A stretch of DNA of 64,000 nt from Patescibacteria group bacterium (GCA_016860785.1 BOKC01000004.1:1-64000), one strand, 5' to 3'. Numbered from the stretch's first letter, positions 1 through 8,738 are shown. Program-made: numbers and translations. Notes: generated from the sequence alone by a model not told the origin.

Positions 1-98
1 TATAATTCCTCTCTTGGAAATTGTTTGGTCAGGTTATAGACAGACTTAACAAGTTCGAAATTTTTTTGCCAAACAATGAGGTCTTTATAAGATTGCAT
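1..98 (-). CDS. Four-helix-bundle (S23-like) protein, N-terminal fragment cut by window edge
   Basis: Reading the minus strand from an ATG at 96-98 gives about 32 codons that run off the left edge. The peptide begins MQSYKDLIVWQKNFELVK and continues into a TKQFP element. This is the start of the four-helix-bundle family related to the protein encoded by the 23S rRNA intervening sequence (KDLIVWQK, then T..FP.E). It is a paralogue of the complete gene at 1373-1726, and pilC lies between the two. The function of stand-alone members is not established; they are small helical bundles thought to oligomerise. The stretch between this gene and pilC (99-135) holds a CCCTA-type low-complexity repeat. 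The family call is confident; completeness cannot be judged. Confidence 0.8.
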   Translation of the reverse strand, partial: MQSYKDLIVWQKNFELVKSVYNLTKQFPREEL

Positions 99-135
99 TT
101 TCCCTATTGGCTATACCCTAGACCCTATACCCTAC

Positions 136-1338
136 TTAAAATGCGCCGGCGATGTTGTAGATTGGCATAAGCACAGCGGCCAGAAGAAAACCGACACCAA
201 GACCCAAGACGACAATGATTGCCGGCTGGATCATATCAGTCAAAGTGTCAACCGCGGTGATAACTTCACGTTGGTAAAATTTCGCCAAAGTATCCAAAAT
301 ATGCGCAAGCTCGCCGGTCTCTTCGCCGACTTTTATCATCTGGGTCATAATGCTCGGCACTTCACGATATTCGGCCAAAGCCGAAGAAAGCGACTTGCCG
401 GCTTTCACTTTCAGAGCGGCGTCCCGCAGAATCTCTTTGAAAATCTCATTATCAACAACTTCGGCAGTTGATTCAATGGCTTGAATCATCGAAACACCGC
501 TTGAAGTCATAGTATTCATATTGTCGGCAATTCTGGTCAAATAAAGTTTCTGGTACAAATTGCTGACATAGGGCACGCTAAGTTTTAAATTATCCAAGGT
601 CAAACGCCCGCTTTGTGTCCGGAAATATTTAAAAAAGACAAAAGTCATGATAATAAGTGCCACCAAAAGATAAATTCCGTAGTTCAAAAGAAAAGAGCTC
701 ATCCACAAAACAGCTTTAGTGTAAACCGGCAAATCAACTCCTGTCTCAAGCAAAATCGGGGTAATTCTCGGAATAACCACAGTAAACAAAAGAACCATCA
801 CGCCTATAAAAGCGATAATAACAAAAGTTGGATAAATTAGGGCGTGCTTGGCTTTGGTTGTTACGGCATAAGTCCGGTCCAAATAATCAGCGAGGTAAAC
901 AAAAACCTGACTCAATCTTCCGGACTCTTCACCGACTTTGACCATGCTGACATAGAAGTCTGAAAAAATATGCGGATGCTTTTCCAAGGCGGCGGAAATT
1001 GAACTTCCTTCCTGCAAATCATCAGCAACTTGACCCAAAGACCTCTTCAAGACCGGGTGATCAGTTTCCGAAGACAGTAGACGAAAAACTCTTAAAGCTG
1101 AAACTTGCGCCTCAAACAAGGTCGCCATCTGACGGGTCACGATAACAATATCTTTTGAAGCGACCCTATTTAGAAACGGAATTTTTCTTAAGATTGAAGG
1201 TTTCTCAAGAAGCTCAACAGACGAAACTACAAGGCCTCTGTTTTGCAAAGAGCTGATGGCGACATCCTTGTTCAAAGCATCAATTATCCCCTCTTTTTCA
1301 GCTCCACTATTATCTATGGCGTGGTATTTGAATAACAT
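136..1338 (-). CDS. pilC: Type IV pilus inner-membrane platform protein PilC (GspF family)
   Basis: PilC anchors the assembly (PilB) and retraction (PilT) ATPases at the inner membrane and passes their motion to pilin subunits. The 400-aa product has the family's usual length and duplicated architecture: two GspF domains at about residues 65-190 and 265-390. Each carries the conserved pattern of a Q-rich start, an EGSS or GKSLSSAL turn and a VGEE(S/T)G motif. Three membrane segments lie near 165-190, 215-240 and 370-395. The N-terminal 60 residues form the small domain that contacts the ATPase. It is the last clear pilus gene of the run that starts with pilM at 7888, but one four-helix-bundle gene separates it from pilT. 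Confidence 0.95.
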   Translation of the reverse strand: MLFKYHAIDNSGAEKEGIIDALNKDVAISSLQNRGLVVSSVELLEKPSILRKIPFLNRVASKDIVIVTRQMATLFEAQVSALRVFRLLSSETDHPVLKRSLGQVADDLQEGSSISAALEKHPHIFSDFYVSMVKVGEESGRLSQVFVYLADYLDRTYAVTTKAKHALIYPTFVIIAFIGVMVLLFTVVIPRITPILLETGVDLPVYTKAVLWMSSFLLNYGIYLLVALIIMTFVFFKYFRTQSGRLTLDNLKLSVPYVSNLYQKLYLTRIADNMNTMTSSGVSMIQAIESTAEVVDNEIFKEILRDAALKVKAGKSLSSALAEYREVPSIMTQMIKVGEETGELAHILDTLAKFYQREVITAVDTLTDMIQPAIIVVLGLGVGFLLAAVLMPIYNIAGAF

Positions 1339-1372
1339 ATCAGTTTATAGTTTTTAGTTTATGGTTGATAGA

Positions 1373-1726
1373 CTATAGTTTATAACTTCTTAACTTATTT
1401 AACATCTTCATAATCTCAGTCAGCTCATTTTCAATAGCGGTAATTTTATCTTTTAATGTTGGAAATAATTCTTTTGAAATATCCAACTGGGTTTCAACCT
1501 CGGCTCCCGAACCGTAGGCAATAGAGTAAAATTGATTTTGGTCTTTTTTACTGTTTCTTTTGGAGCCCTCTGCTATATTTGACGGGATAGATACACACAA
1601 CCTTCTTAATTGACTTACTAATCCAAAAGTTTCTGATTTAGGAAACTCCTCGGTCACTCTGTATATTTTTACACAAAAATTTTTTGCCTTCTGCCAAACA
1701 ATTAAATCTTTATATCCTCTGCCCAT
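1373..1726 (-). CDS. Four-helix-bundle protein (S23/rRNA-IVS-like)
   Basis: The 117-aa protein matches the stand-alone four-helix-bundle family throughout: YKDLIVWQKA at the start, then FP.SE, SQLRR..VSIPSNIAEG in the middle, and a GSGAEVETQLDIS segment. In some bacteria this protein is encoded inside 23S rRNA intervening sequences; in Patescibacteria it often appears as a free gene whose role is unknown. Here it sits between pilT and pilC, so it may be co-transcribed with pilus genes, but that does not prove a pilus role. The flanking spacers (1341-1372 and 1727-1769) are made of repeated TAGTTTATAG-like units. The incomplete paralogue at 1-98 suggests local duplication or repeated capture. 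Confidence 0.9.
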   Translation of the reverse strand: MGRGYKDLIVWQKAKNFCVKIYRVTEEFPKSETFGLVSQLRRLCVSIPSNIAEGSKRNSKKDQNQFYSIAYGSGAEVETQLDISKELFPTLKDKITAIENELTEIMKMLNKLRSYKL

Positions 1727-1769
1727 CTGTCTATTAATATCAAACTATAAACTAACAACTACAAAACTA

Positions 1770-2831
1770 TTATAGAAGTTTTTCCAGACTCTTCACGTCG
1801 TTTGAATACCTAAAAGCATTTTCAGCGGTAATCTGTCCAGACCGGACCAATTCAACAAGCGAGCGGTTTAGACTTATCATACCTTCGCCTAAGCCGGTTT
1901 CAATAATGGTCGAAATTTCATAAACTCTGTTTTCTCTGATGACGTTTGAGACGGCGGTATTATTTATCAAAAGCTCATAAGCTGGCACCAAACCACCGGC
2001 AATTGTCGGCACCAATCTTTGTGAAAATATTCCGGTTAAACTGCCAGCGAGCTGAAGACGAATTTGGTTTTGTTGGGCAGCCGGAAAAGCATCAATTACT
2101 CTCTCAACAGTTTGCGCCGCGTCATTTGTGTGCAAGGTTGAAAGAATGTAATGTCCAGTTTCGGCGGCGGTAACGGCTGTTGCAATCGTCTCGGTCTCGC
2201 GCATTTCGCCGACCATCACCACATTAACATCCTGCCTGAAAACATTTTTCAAAGCACTGTAAAAATCTGGACTATCAGTCCTGATTTCCCGCTGGTCGAT
2301 TATTGATTTGTTTTCCTTGAAAACATACTCAATCGGGTCTTCAATAGTGATTATGTGCTCGGCACGCCTTTGGTTTATCAATTCAATCATGGCCGCCAAT
2401 GTCGTGCTCTTACCTTGACCAACCGGTCCGACAACCAAGAAAAAACCTTGCTTCTTTTCAGTAAAATTCTCCAAAATCGGAGGCAAATTTAGCTCCTCAA
2501 AAGTTCTGATTTTTTCCGGAATATATCTTAGAGAAATGGCTATAAGACCTTGTTGAAAATATGAGTTACCTCTAAATCTCTCTTTGTTGACATGACTATA
2601 AGCGAAATCAACATTTTTCAAAGCCAAAAACCTTTTTTTGTTTTCAGTGGTCAAAAGCTCGTCAATCATGCCGTATATATACTCACGATTGATGGATTCT
2701 TTGTTAGAAATTGGGATAAGCGAGCCGTTGACTCTAATTGTCGGCTTCCTACCCTCGCCCAAATGCAAATCGGACCCGCCTTCGGCCAAAACAATTTTTA
2801 CGAGCTCGTCCAATTCTTGTTTATAATTCAT
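1770..2831 (-). CDS. pilT: Type IV pilus retraction ATPase PilT
   Basis: PilT is the hexameric ATPase that depolymerises the pilus, powering twitching and DNA or surface pulling. The 353-aa length is normal. The PAS-like N-terminal domain covers about residues 1-110. The RecA-like domain carries Walker A around 135-143, reading GPVGQGKST instead of the common GPTGSGKST. It also has the Asp box (TIEDPIEYVF), Walker B (VVMVGEMR) and the His box (LSTLHTND). The FPAAQQNQIRLQLA segment after the His box is typical of PilT and separates it from PilB. It follows the response-regulator gene in the pilus run. An AT-rich spacer at 2832-2960 shows no further gene. Confidence 0.95.
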   Translation of the reverse strand: MNYKQELDELVKIVLAEGGSDLHLGEGRKPTIRVNGSLIPISNKESINREYIYGMIDELLTTENKKRFLALKNVDFAYSHVNKERFRGNSYFQQGLIAISLRYIPEKIRTFEELNLPPILENFTEKKQGFFLVVGPVGQGKSTTLAAMIELINQRRAEHIITIEDPIEYVFKENKSIIDQREIRTDSPDFYSALKNVFRQDVNVVMVGEMRETETIATAVTAAETGHYILSTLHTNDAAQTVERVIDAFPAAQQNQIRLQLAGSLTGIFSQRLVPTIAGGLVPAYELLINNTAVSNVIRENRVYEISTIIETGLGEGMISLNRSLVELVRSGQITAENAFRYSNDVKSLEKLL

Positions 2832-2960
2832 TTTATCTAGGAAATTTGAATCCGGACAAAATTTAAAAATAATTTTGTCTAGTTTCCTAAATCTATTTTA
2901 ACCCGTGATTTAAATATACGCCAGATAAAGACTGGGGAAATGAAGAAATAGAAAAAAAAA

Positions 2961-3356
2961 TTATCTTTTTTTGCTTTCGGCGATTTTTAAAACTTCAATG
3001 GCAACTTCGGAGGGGATAAGAGCGGCTTTGATAATGTAGCCATCTATACCATACTGCTTTGCCTTTTCGATGTCTTGAGATGCACCTTGATTGGTAAGCA
3101 TTACCACGGTGGCAGAGTCAGCAAGTTTTTCTTCCCTAATAATCTTTAAGACTTCGACTCCGTCCGGATGAGGCATAACAACATCAAGTATTAAAATGTC
3201 GGGGTTATATCCTTCGCGAAGTTTTGAAAGAGCTTCGGCACTGCTTAGTGTTGCTAAGACTTCATGACCATAAGCGCTAAACTTCTTCTCGTACATATTC
3301 AGAAGTAGTCGGTCATCGTCTAACAATAAAATTTTATAATTTTTTTTATCAGGCAT
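2961..3356 (-). CDS. Single-domain response regulator (CheY-like)
   Basis: The 131-aa protein is a lone receiver domain. It has the acidic pocket DDD at residues 13-15, the phospho-acceptor Asp at about 58 in ILDVVMPHPDG, the Thr/Ser switch in MLTNQG and the conserved Lys in GYIIKA near 109. There is no output domain, so it presumably acts by binding a partner protein when phosphorylated. Its place between pilB (52 nt upstream) and pilT suggests control of pilus extension and retraction, similar to PilG/PilH in other bacteria. That link is inference from context. No histidine kinase is visible in the window. Confidence 0.92.
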   Translation of the reverse strand: MPDKKNYKILLLDDDRLLLNMYEKKFSAYGHEVLATLSSAEALSKLREGYNPDILILDVVMPHPDGVEVLKIIREEKLADSATVVMLTNQGASQDIEKAKQYGIDGYIIKAALIPSEVAIEVLKIAESKKR

Positions 3357-3407
3357 AGTAGTAATATACAGTTTCAGAATATAAATTTCAAATCTACAGC
3401 TTCTAGA

Positions 3408-5006
3408 CTACAAACCCGATATCTCTTCAAAAGGTATGAGTCGCTTAAATGACTTCAAAATCGCATCTTCTTTCATTTTAAGCATGCCTTTATTTCTCAA
3501 AATTTTGTCTATTTCGAGTTCAGACGAGCCCTTCAGAATCGCGCTCTCAACATCTTTATCCATCTCAAACATTTCGGAGACGACCATCCTGCCCCTAGTA
3601 CCAGATGGACATTCGGGCCCGGGCGACAAACGATAAACCTCATTCCCAATCGGCAGTTTCTTGCGAAATTCTTCGGGTAAATCACTAAACTGCTTGTCTA
3701 TCATCATTTTGATTGAACCTTCAATCGGAGTCGGCGTGCCGGCCCCCGGACACAGCAAGTTGACAAGTCTTTGCGCCATTGCCAAAATCAAAGTCGGAGC
3801 AATAAGATACGGGTCAACCTTCATATCTATAAGACGCGGAATAACACCTGCAGCATTATTGGTGTGGATTGTTGCCAGAACTAAATGTCCAGTCAAAGCG
3901 GCCTGAATCGCAAGACCGGCAGTTTCCGCATCTCTGATTTCACCGACCATTATAATGTCTGGATCTTGTCGCAAAGTAGTTCTCAAACCGTTCGCGAAAG
4001 TATAGCCAATATCTGAACGGACTTGCGACTGGTTAACACCCTCAATGTTGTATTCAATCGGATCCTCCAAAGAAAGCACGTTGTTTTTTTCCCTATCAAA
4101 TTCATTGAGGATTGAATATAGAGTAGTTGTCTTTCCGCTACCGGTCGGACCAGAAATCAAAATCAAGCCGTAGGGTTTTTTTATGGCTTTTCTAACCATC
4201 ACCAAGCTATCTTCCGAAAATCCAAGCTCTTCGAGCTTCTTCATGCCTTTTCCGGAATCCAAAATTCTCATCACCACCTTCTCGCCATGATAAGTTGGAA
4301 AGGTTGAAACACGAAAATCAATCTTCCGACCATCGATTTTAGCGCTAAACCTTCCGTCTTGTGGCTTACGCTTTTCATCCAACTTCATGTTTGATAAAAG
4401 TTTTATTCTTGCGACAATCGCCGAGTGAACCTTAGCAGGTAAAACCAGACTTGTATTTAAAACACCGTCCACCCGAAAACGAACCCTTATATTCTCCGTC
4501 ATTTTTTCAATGTGAACATCAGAAGCATTGCCTTCAGCGGCATAACGCAAAATTGTGGCAACGATTTTTGTGATTGGTGCCGTTTCAACTATTTTTGTCT
4601 CTTGCTCATCACTTTTGTCTTTAAGTTTTTTTTCTTTTATAGAATCTTCTTCCTCCTGACTGAAAGACACGCCGGTGGCACCTTCGGGTTTACCCTCAAG
4701 TTGGGAAAGGGCTTTTGTCACCTCTTCTGACAATCCGCGATACATAGACAAAACCTTTTCAAAATCTTCTTCTGAAATCAAAAAAAGTTTGTAAGGCAAC
4801 CTAGTCTTGGCCGAAATGAAATTTAGAGCATCTCTTGCCTCAATATTATCTGGATCAACTATGCCTAATTCCAAAACACTGTCCCTTATACCAAGTGGGG
4901 CAAATTTATAGTGCTTGGCTGATTCTTCCGGAACAATGCTTAGAATTTCGCTCGGAATTTTTTGGTTGCCAATTTTTATCTTTTGAATATTGAAACCGTT
5001 TGCCAT
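3408..5006 (-). CDS. pilB: Type IV pilus assembly ATPase PilB (GspE family)
   Basis: PilB drives pilus polymerisation at the inner membrane. The 532-aa product has a GspE N-terminal domain (about residues 10-100), an acidic, lysine-rich linker (110-142), and a RecA-like ATPase domain. That domain carries Walker A GPTGSGKTT near 286-294, an Asp box (SLEDPIEYN), Walker B (DIIMVGEIRD) and a His box (LATIHTNNAAG). Family members usually carry a CxxC...CxxC zinc-binding module after the His box. Here only single cysteines remain (LLCPGAG and PECPSG), so zinc binding is probably reduced or lost. It follows the PilP-like gene by 63 nt. Confidence 0.95.
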   Translation of the reverse strand: MANGFNIQKIKIGNQKIPSEILSIVPEESAKHYKFAPLGIRDSVLELGIVDPDNIEARDALNFISAKTRLPYKLFLISEEDFEKVLSMYRGLSEEVTKALSQLEGKPEGATGVSFSQEEEDSIKEKKLKDKSDEQETKIVETAPITKIVATILRYAAEGNASDVHIEKMTENIRVRFRVDGVLNTSLVLPAKVHSAIVARIKLLSNMKLDEKRKPQDGRFSAKIDGRKIDFRVSTFPTYHGEKVVMRILDSGKGMKKLEELGFSEDSLVMVRKAIKKPYGLILISGPTGSGKTTTLYSILNEFDREKNNVLSLEDPIEYNIEGVNQSQVRSDIGYTFANGLRTTLRQDPDIIMVGEIRDAETAGLAIQAALTGHLVLATIHTNNAAGVIPRLIDMKVDPYLIAPTLILAMAQRLVNLLCPGAGTPTPIEGSIKMMIDKQFSDLPEEFRKKLPIGNEVYRLSPGPECPSGTRGRMVVSEMFEMDKDVESAILKGSSELEIDKILRNKGMLKMKEDAILKSFKRLIPFEEISGL

Positions 5007-5069
5007 AGAATAATTGCCGACAAGAAAATTCTGGAATAGACAGATATTTTAAAATTCACACGTCGGCAA

Positions 5070-5384
5070 TTATTCTAAAGCTTGCGGCACAAAAGGATTT
5101 CTCCTGCCTATTGACTGAACCGCTGGACGCACTTCGGTGTCTTGCAACCTTCCAAAAACTGGGTCATTGAAAAGCGAAGTGTTTATCCGACTTAGGGTTC
5201 TCAACCTTTCAAGCTCAACTACAAGTTCTCGGCCGATGATTTCTTGATTTGGAGTTCGGACTATAACCGACAATAACGGTTCTTTGCCTCTACTTAGAGA
5301 CCAAAACCCCAAAAAAATCCCGCCGATAATAACCACCAGAATAATCGTATTTTTATTTTCTCTTAATTTTTTTGCTAAATCCAT
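5070..5384 (-). CDS. Small single-pass membrane protein in the pilus operon, PilP-like position
   Basis: The 104-aa protein has a cytoplasmic basic N-terminus, one membrane helix at about residues 14-31 and a short extracytoplasmic tail ending in GRRNPFVPQ. The tail ending resembles the R-x-PF region found in PilP or PilO-associated proteins, and the gene lies directly after pilO (6 nt) and before pilB, where pilP stands in classical clusters. It lacks the lipobox and full beta domain of true PilP. I therefore call it only a positional equivalent that may help join the PilMNO ring to the envelope. Patescibacterial envelopes lack a classical outer-membrane secretin, which could explain the short form. 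Confidence 0.6.
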   Translation of the reverse strand: MDLAKKLRENKNTIILVVIIGGIFLGFWSLSRGKEPLLSVIVRTPNQEIIGRELVVELERLRTLSRINTSLFNDPVFGRLQDTEVRPAVQSIGRRNPFVPQALE

Positions 5385-5390
5385 TTTATT

Positions 5391-5945
5391 TTATTTCAAC
5401 CAATAAGTTCTTATTGATAGTTCGTAATTTTGAATTTTCGGTCGCTCTTCATCGCCCTTGATTTTTATTGACAAGACATCCATTATTCGCAAGCTGTCTT
5501 CTATGTCTCTAAGAAAAAGAATCAAATTCTCATACGAAGCGCTGAACTGAAAATTTACAACCATTGTATTGTAAACACCCGAAGACTGCGTGGCTTTATT
5601 ACTACGAGAATTTCCTGTTTCGTCTTCGGAGAACGAGGTTTTTATGTTTTCCATCAAGATCCCACGGCGTCTGGCAAGATTATCAATATCCAAAATCAAT
5701 TGAACGTTATCACTGCCACTTGGAATCATTTTGGAAAGTTTTTCCAGCTCAGGTGTCGGTAAATCTCTCAAAACTTCCCTTAATCCTTCCCTAACCTGCC
5801 TCAATTCAGCAGACTTGGCTAATACATCATCATAATTTCTGCCGTCCGCCCAAAGCTCTTGGATATTGTTAAACTGTGGCCAGACGTACATATAAACCAA
5901 GCCGACAGTGGCAACTATTATTATTATTGGAAAAAAATTTCGCAT
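5391..5945 (-). CDS. pilO: Type IV pilus alignment protein PilO-like
   Basis: The 184-aa protein has one membrane helix at residues 4-22, a coiled-coil stretch at about 30-75, then a ferredoxin-like periplasmic domain ending in a conserved beta-rich region (NYELSIRTYWLK). This is the layout of PilO, which pairs with PilN through the coiled coil to form the inner-membrane alignment complex of type IV pili. Identification rests on layout and on gene order pilM-pilN-pilO rather than on strong sequence motifs. The gap to pilN is 14 nt and to the next gene 5 nt, consistent with one operon. Confidence 0.8.
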   Translation of the reverse strand: MRNFFPIIIIVATVGLVYMYVWPQFNNIQELWADGRNYDDVLAKSAELRQVREGLREVLRDLPTPELEKLSKMIPSGSDNVQLILDIDNLARRRGILMENIKTSFSEDETGNSRSNKATQSSGVYNTMVVNFQFSASYENLILFLRDIEDSLRIMDVLSIKIKGDEERPKIQNYELSIRTYWLK

Positions 5946-5959
5946 AATTTATAAAATTA

Positions 5960-6622
5960 TTATTCTGCTGACTCTGATTCTGTTTCTGGTATAAGTTCTT
6001 CAGATTCAACCTCTGATTGTGTTTCGGAAGAAGAATCTTCAAGCCGAGGAAATAAAGCGGAGTAAAGAACTAAGCGTGGATCAACTTCCATTTCTAGAGA
6101 AAAACCTACTGTGCCCTTTTCATTTAAATTAACATCACCAAATTTTACATTCCGAATAACGTCTGACCCCTTCAAAGAATTTGACTGAAAAGCCAAAACA
6201 GCATAGCTTGGCGCTTCACCTTTTGCTTGAATCGTTGGCCAACTGTCAGAAGAAGTGTTCAAAGAAAGTTCGCTAAAAAAGACATTCCGCACTGTCAGAC
6301 TCTCAAGAAGCAAGAAGAAGGATGATGCTGAAATGTGGCTTTGAAGAAGTTTTTGTCCAGAATCCACACGGTTTTTGACCGCGGTCAATTCTCTAGTCAG
6401 TTCCGGTTCAAAAGCTCGAATTTCGTTTTGGATCGCCTCTTTTTTAGCTTCGTGTTGGCTTAACAAAAATCTTTCATAAAAGAACATAATAACCGACGAA
6501 GATACTGAGGCGATAAACAAGAAAGACACCAGCCAAATAAACAAGCTGAAAGGCTTCCTGGCCCTCAAAGTTTTCGGACCGACGCTTTTAGGAATAAAAG
6601 ATGAAGATGATTTTTGTTCCAC
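5960..6622 (-). CDS. pilN: Type IV pilus alignment protein PilN-like
   Basis: The 220-aa protein begins with a cytoplasmic tail of about 25 residues, a membrane helix near 28-50, then a helical segment and a periplasmic domain. The C-terminus is a low-complexity Ser/Glu-rich tail (ETESESAE end). In known systems PilN binds PilM through its cytoplasmic N-terminus and PilO through its periplasmic part. The usual INLLP motif at the PilN start is not evident, so the call depends on its place between pilM and pilO. The 117-nt gap to pilM contains no other gene. The acidic Ser-rich tail is unusual. Confidence 0.72.
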   Translation of the reverse strand: MEQKSSSSFIPKSVGPKTLRARKPFSLFIWLVSFLFIASVSSSVIMFFYERFLLSQHEAKKEAIQNEIRAFEPELTRELTAVKNRVDSGQKLLQSHISASSFFLLLESLTVRNVFFSELSLNTSSDSWPTIQAKGEAPSYAVLAFQSNSLKGSDVIRNVKFGDVNLNEKGTVGFSLEMEVDPRLVLYSALFPRLEDSSSETQSEVESEELIPETESESAE

Positions 6623-6739
6623 TTTTGGGTTTGTGGTGCGACCAAAAACAAAAACTTCAGAAAAGGTTGTTGTGTTTTTGTCCTCGGATTTATTAATTAT
6701 AGAACATAAAGAACAACTGGCAAAGCGAGTATTCCACTA

Positions 6740-7888
6740 TTATTGTTCTGACAAATATCTCAAGGCAACACCAACTGCTGTGGCAAATTCCGGACCGGTA
6801 TTTTTCAATACATCGGAAACAAAAACCGGCGCTTCGACTTTAGAAAATGGGTCGCTCGACAAAACTTCAACCTGCAAATTGGCGCTCGCGGCCTCGGCAA
6901 AACCTTTCATACTGGAGCCACCGCCGACCAAAATAATCTTATTCAAGGCCTGATTGTTTTTAGCATTGTAATTCCTAATCACTTTAGCAGTCTCGGCAAA
7001 AATTTGGTCAAGAGTTAAAAAAATCGCCCCGCCAAGTTCTTTGTCCTCGCGAAAAGCGAGGCCCTTGGTCCGCTTCACAATTTCGGCTTCTTTTATAGGA
7101 ATACGTAAAGAGCGCGAAATAGTAGAAGTTATATCCTGCGAACCACGGTTGATGGTATGTGAATTTTCAATATTACCCCTCTCCACAACATAGAGCTTTG
7201 TTGAAGCGGCACCGACATCCATAATCATAATTGGCTCTGCGGTTGGCTCCAAAACCGCTCGTAGCGTGCTAAAAATTTCAACTTCAAAAATATCGGATTC
7301 TAAACCGGCGCCAGCAATAATCTGTTTGAATTTACCAAAAACATCATTGTGGATAGCAACTATTAAAACTTTAATTTTTTCACCAACCACCTTTTCTTCT
7401 GCCTTGTCGTTGCCGGCACCACCTTCTTTGTTTTCTTCTTTTGATTCATTTCTTGTCGTTTGACTTTTCGACTCAACCTGATCTTTCGGTAAAATTGACC
7501 AATCCAAAGACACTTCACTTATTGGCACGGGCACATACTTCTTGGCTTCAATCGGGATAATATTTTTTAGATGTCTTTCGCTTGCAGATGGCAATTCTAT
7601 AACCGTCATAAGAGTTGAGTTGAAGGGAATAGCGATCGCTGAGGCGTTTGTCGAAACTTTTGACTCTTTTAATATTTCCGTTAGAGCGGAAATTATTTTA
7701 TCGGCTGGCAAATTCGTGGCCTGTCCTATTTCAACACCCGCATAAGGTCCGAGCGCTAAAGCGCCATAAGTGTCCAAAACCGCCTTACCTCTTTTCTCCG
7801 AAAGCTGGACAACTTTTATGGCCGAGCTACCAATATCAATGCCGACAACCGTATTACTTCCTTTTTTCTTGAATAAACCAGTAAACAT
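6740..7888 (-). CDS. pilM: Type IV pilus assembly protein PilM (actin-like ATPase)
   Basis: PilM is the cytoplasmic actin/FtsA-like component that ties the pilus motor to PilN. The 382-aa sequence shows the ATPase-fold signature GIDIGSSAIKVVQLS at residues 17-31, the phosphate-2 region IMDVGAASTKLYVVE, and the adenosine motif ILVGGGSSMKGF. A roughly 30-residue charged Glu/Lys-rich insertion at about 145-172 is not part of the core family fold. It is the first gene of the leftward pilus run, with 59 nt to the divergent comFC gene, so its promoter must lie within or near that spacer. The short spacer contains TA-rich candidate -10 boxes but no clear -35. Confidence 0.93.
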   Translation of the reverse strand: MFTGLFKKKGSNTVVGIDIGSSAIKVVQLSEKRGKAVLDTYGALALGPYAGVEIGQATNLPADKIISALTEILKESKVSTNASAIAIPFNSTLMTVIELPSASERHLKNIIPIEAKKYVPVPISEVSLDWSILPKDQVESKSQTTRNESKEENKEGGAGNDKAEEKVVGEKIKVLIVAIHNDVFGKFKQIIAGAGLESDIFEVEIFSTLRAVLEPTAEPIMIMDVGAASTKLYVVERGNIENSHTINRGSQDITSTISRSLRIPIKEAEIVKRTKGLAFREDKELGGAIFLTLDQIFAETAKVIRNYNAKNNQALNKIILVGGGSSMKGFAEAASANLQVEVLSSDPFSKVEAPVFVSDVLKNTGPEFATAVGVALRYLSEQ

Positions 7889-7947
7889 TTTTTACAAAAA
7901 TGCGATAATTAATTCATTACATAATATCATACAAAAAAGCAAAGAAA

Positions 7948-8598
7948 GTGGATATTTTTATAAAAAATATAAAAGAGACTTTGTTGGGACTGGTTTTTCC
8001 AAACTCACAATTACCAGAATCAGTTACAGAAGACAGAATTAGAGAAATTAAAAAACCCCTCGATTGGCACGACGACAACACAATCGTTATTTTTGACTAT
8101 GGTGATATTTTGGCAAAAAAACTAATCTGGGAACTAAAATACAAAAATAATTTTAAAGCAGCAGAAGTCTTGGCAAAAGCCATGCGTGAAGAACTTATTA
8201 GTCAAATGAATGATTGGGCGATTTTTGAAAATTTTCAAAAACCGATACTGTTGCCCGTTCCCCTATCAAAGAAAAAGTTGGCAAAACGCGGATACAATCA
8301 AACAGAAATTCTAGTTAAAGAAATTTTGAAAACAGATAAAGGAGAAAATTTTGAAGCGGAACTTAAAGTTTTAACAAAATCCAGAGAAACAAAAGACCAG
8401 AGCTCCTTGAAAAGCAAGACCGAGAGAAGTAAAAATTTAAATGGTTGTTTCAAGGTTTCTAGTGTGGAGAAAATCAAAGGACGGAATCTGATTATTGTTG
8501 ATGATGTCATAACCACAGGCGCCACATTGAATGAGATTAAAAAAGTTTTGAGAAAAGCTGGAGCTAAAAAGATAAAAGCGGTGGTGGTAGCACACTAA
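7948..8598 (+). CDS. comFC: ComF family phosphoribosyltransferase-like competence protein
   Basis: The 216-aa protein has the two signatures of ComFC/GntX: an N-terminal segment with YGDILAKKLIWELKYK, and a C-terminal phosphoribosyltransferase loop IIVDDVITTGATLNE followed by a hydrophobic strand. The central PVPLSKKKLAKRGYNQ motif is also typical. The N-terminal zinc-finger cysteines found in many ComF proteins are absent, so this is the short form. ComFC is needed for natural transformation in several bacteria, probably in processing incoming single strands. Its position back to back with the pilus operon, and comEC elsewhere in the window, support a DNA-uptake role by inference. Confidence 0.9.
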   Translation: MDIFIKNIKETLLGLVFPNSQLPESVTEDRIREIKKPLDWHDDNTIVIFDYGDILAKKLIWELKYKNNFKAAEVLAKAMREELISQMNDWAIFENFQKPILLPVPLSKKKLAKRGYNQTEILVKEILKTDKGENFEAELKVLTKSRETKDQSSLKSKTERSKNLNGCFKVSSVEKIKGRNLIIVDDVITTGATLNEIKKVLRKAGAKKIKAVVVAH

Positions 8599-8644
8599 CA
8601 AAAAGTTGAAAGTTTTAGATTAAAAGCTTAAAGTAAGGTGATCT

Positions 8645-8733
8645 GGAGGAGTGCCGGAGTGGTCTAACGGAGCGGATTGCTAATCCGTAGGGGAGAAATC
8701 CCCTCGTGGGTTCAAATCCCACCTCCTCCGCCA
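8645..8733 (+). tRNA. tRNA-Ser(GCT)
   Basis: The acceptor arms GGAGGAG (8645-8651) and CTCCTCC (8723-8729) pair perfectly. The anticodon loop reads TTGCTAA, giving anticodon GCU for AGC/AGU serine codons. A long variable arm (GGGGAGAAATCCCC type) marks a class II tRNA, and the T-arm GTGGGTTCAAATCCCAC is intact. CCA is encoded at 8731-8733, unlike the tRNA-Ile in this window. It lies between comFC and the tRNA-binding protein gene on the same strand. Confidence 0.97.
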
Positions 8734-8738
8734 GTGGG

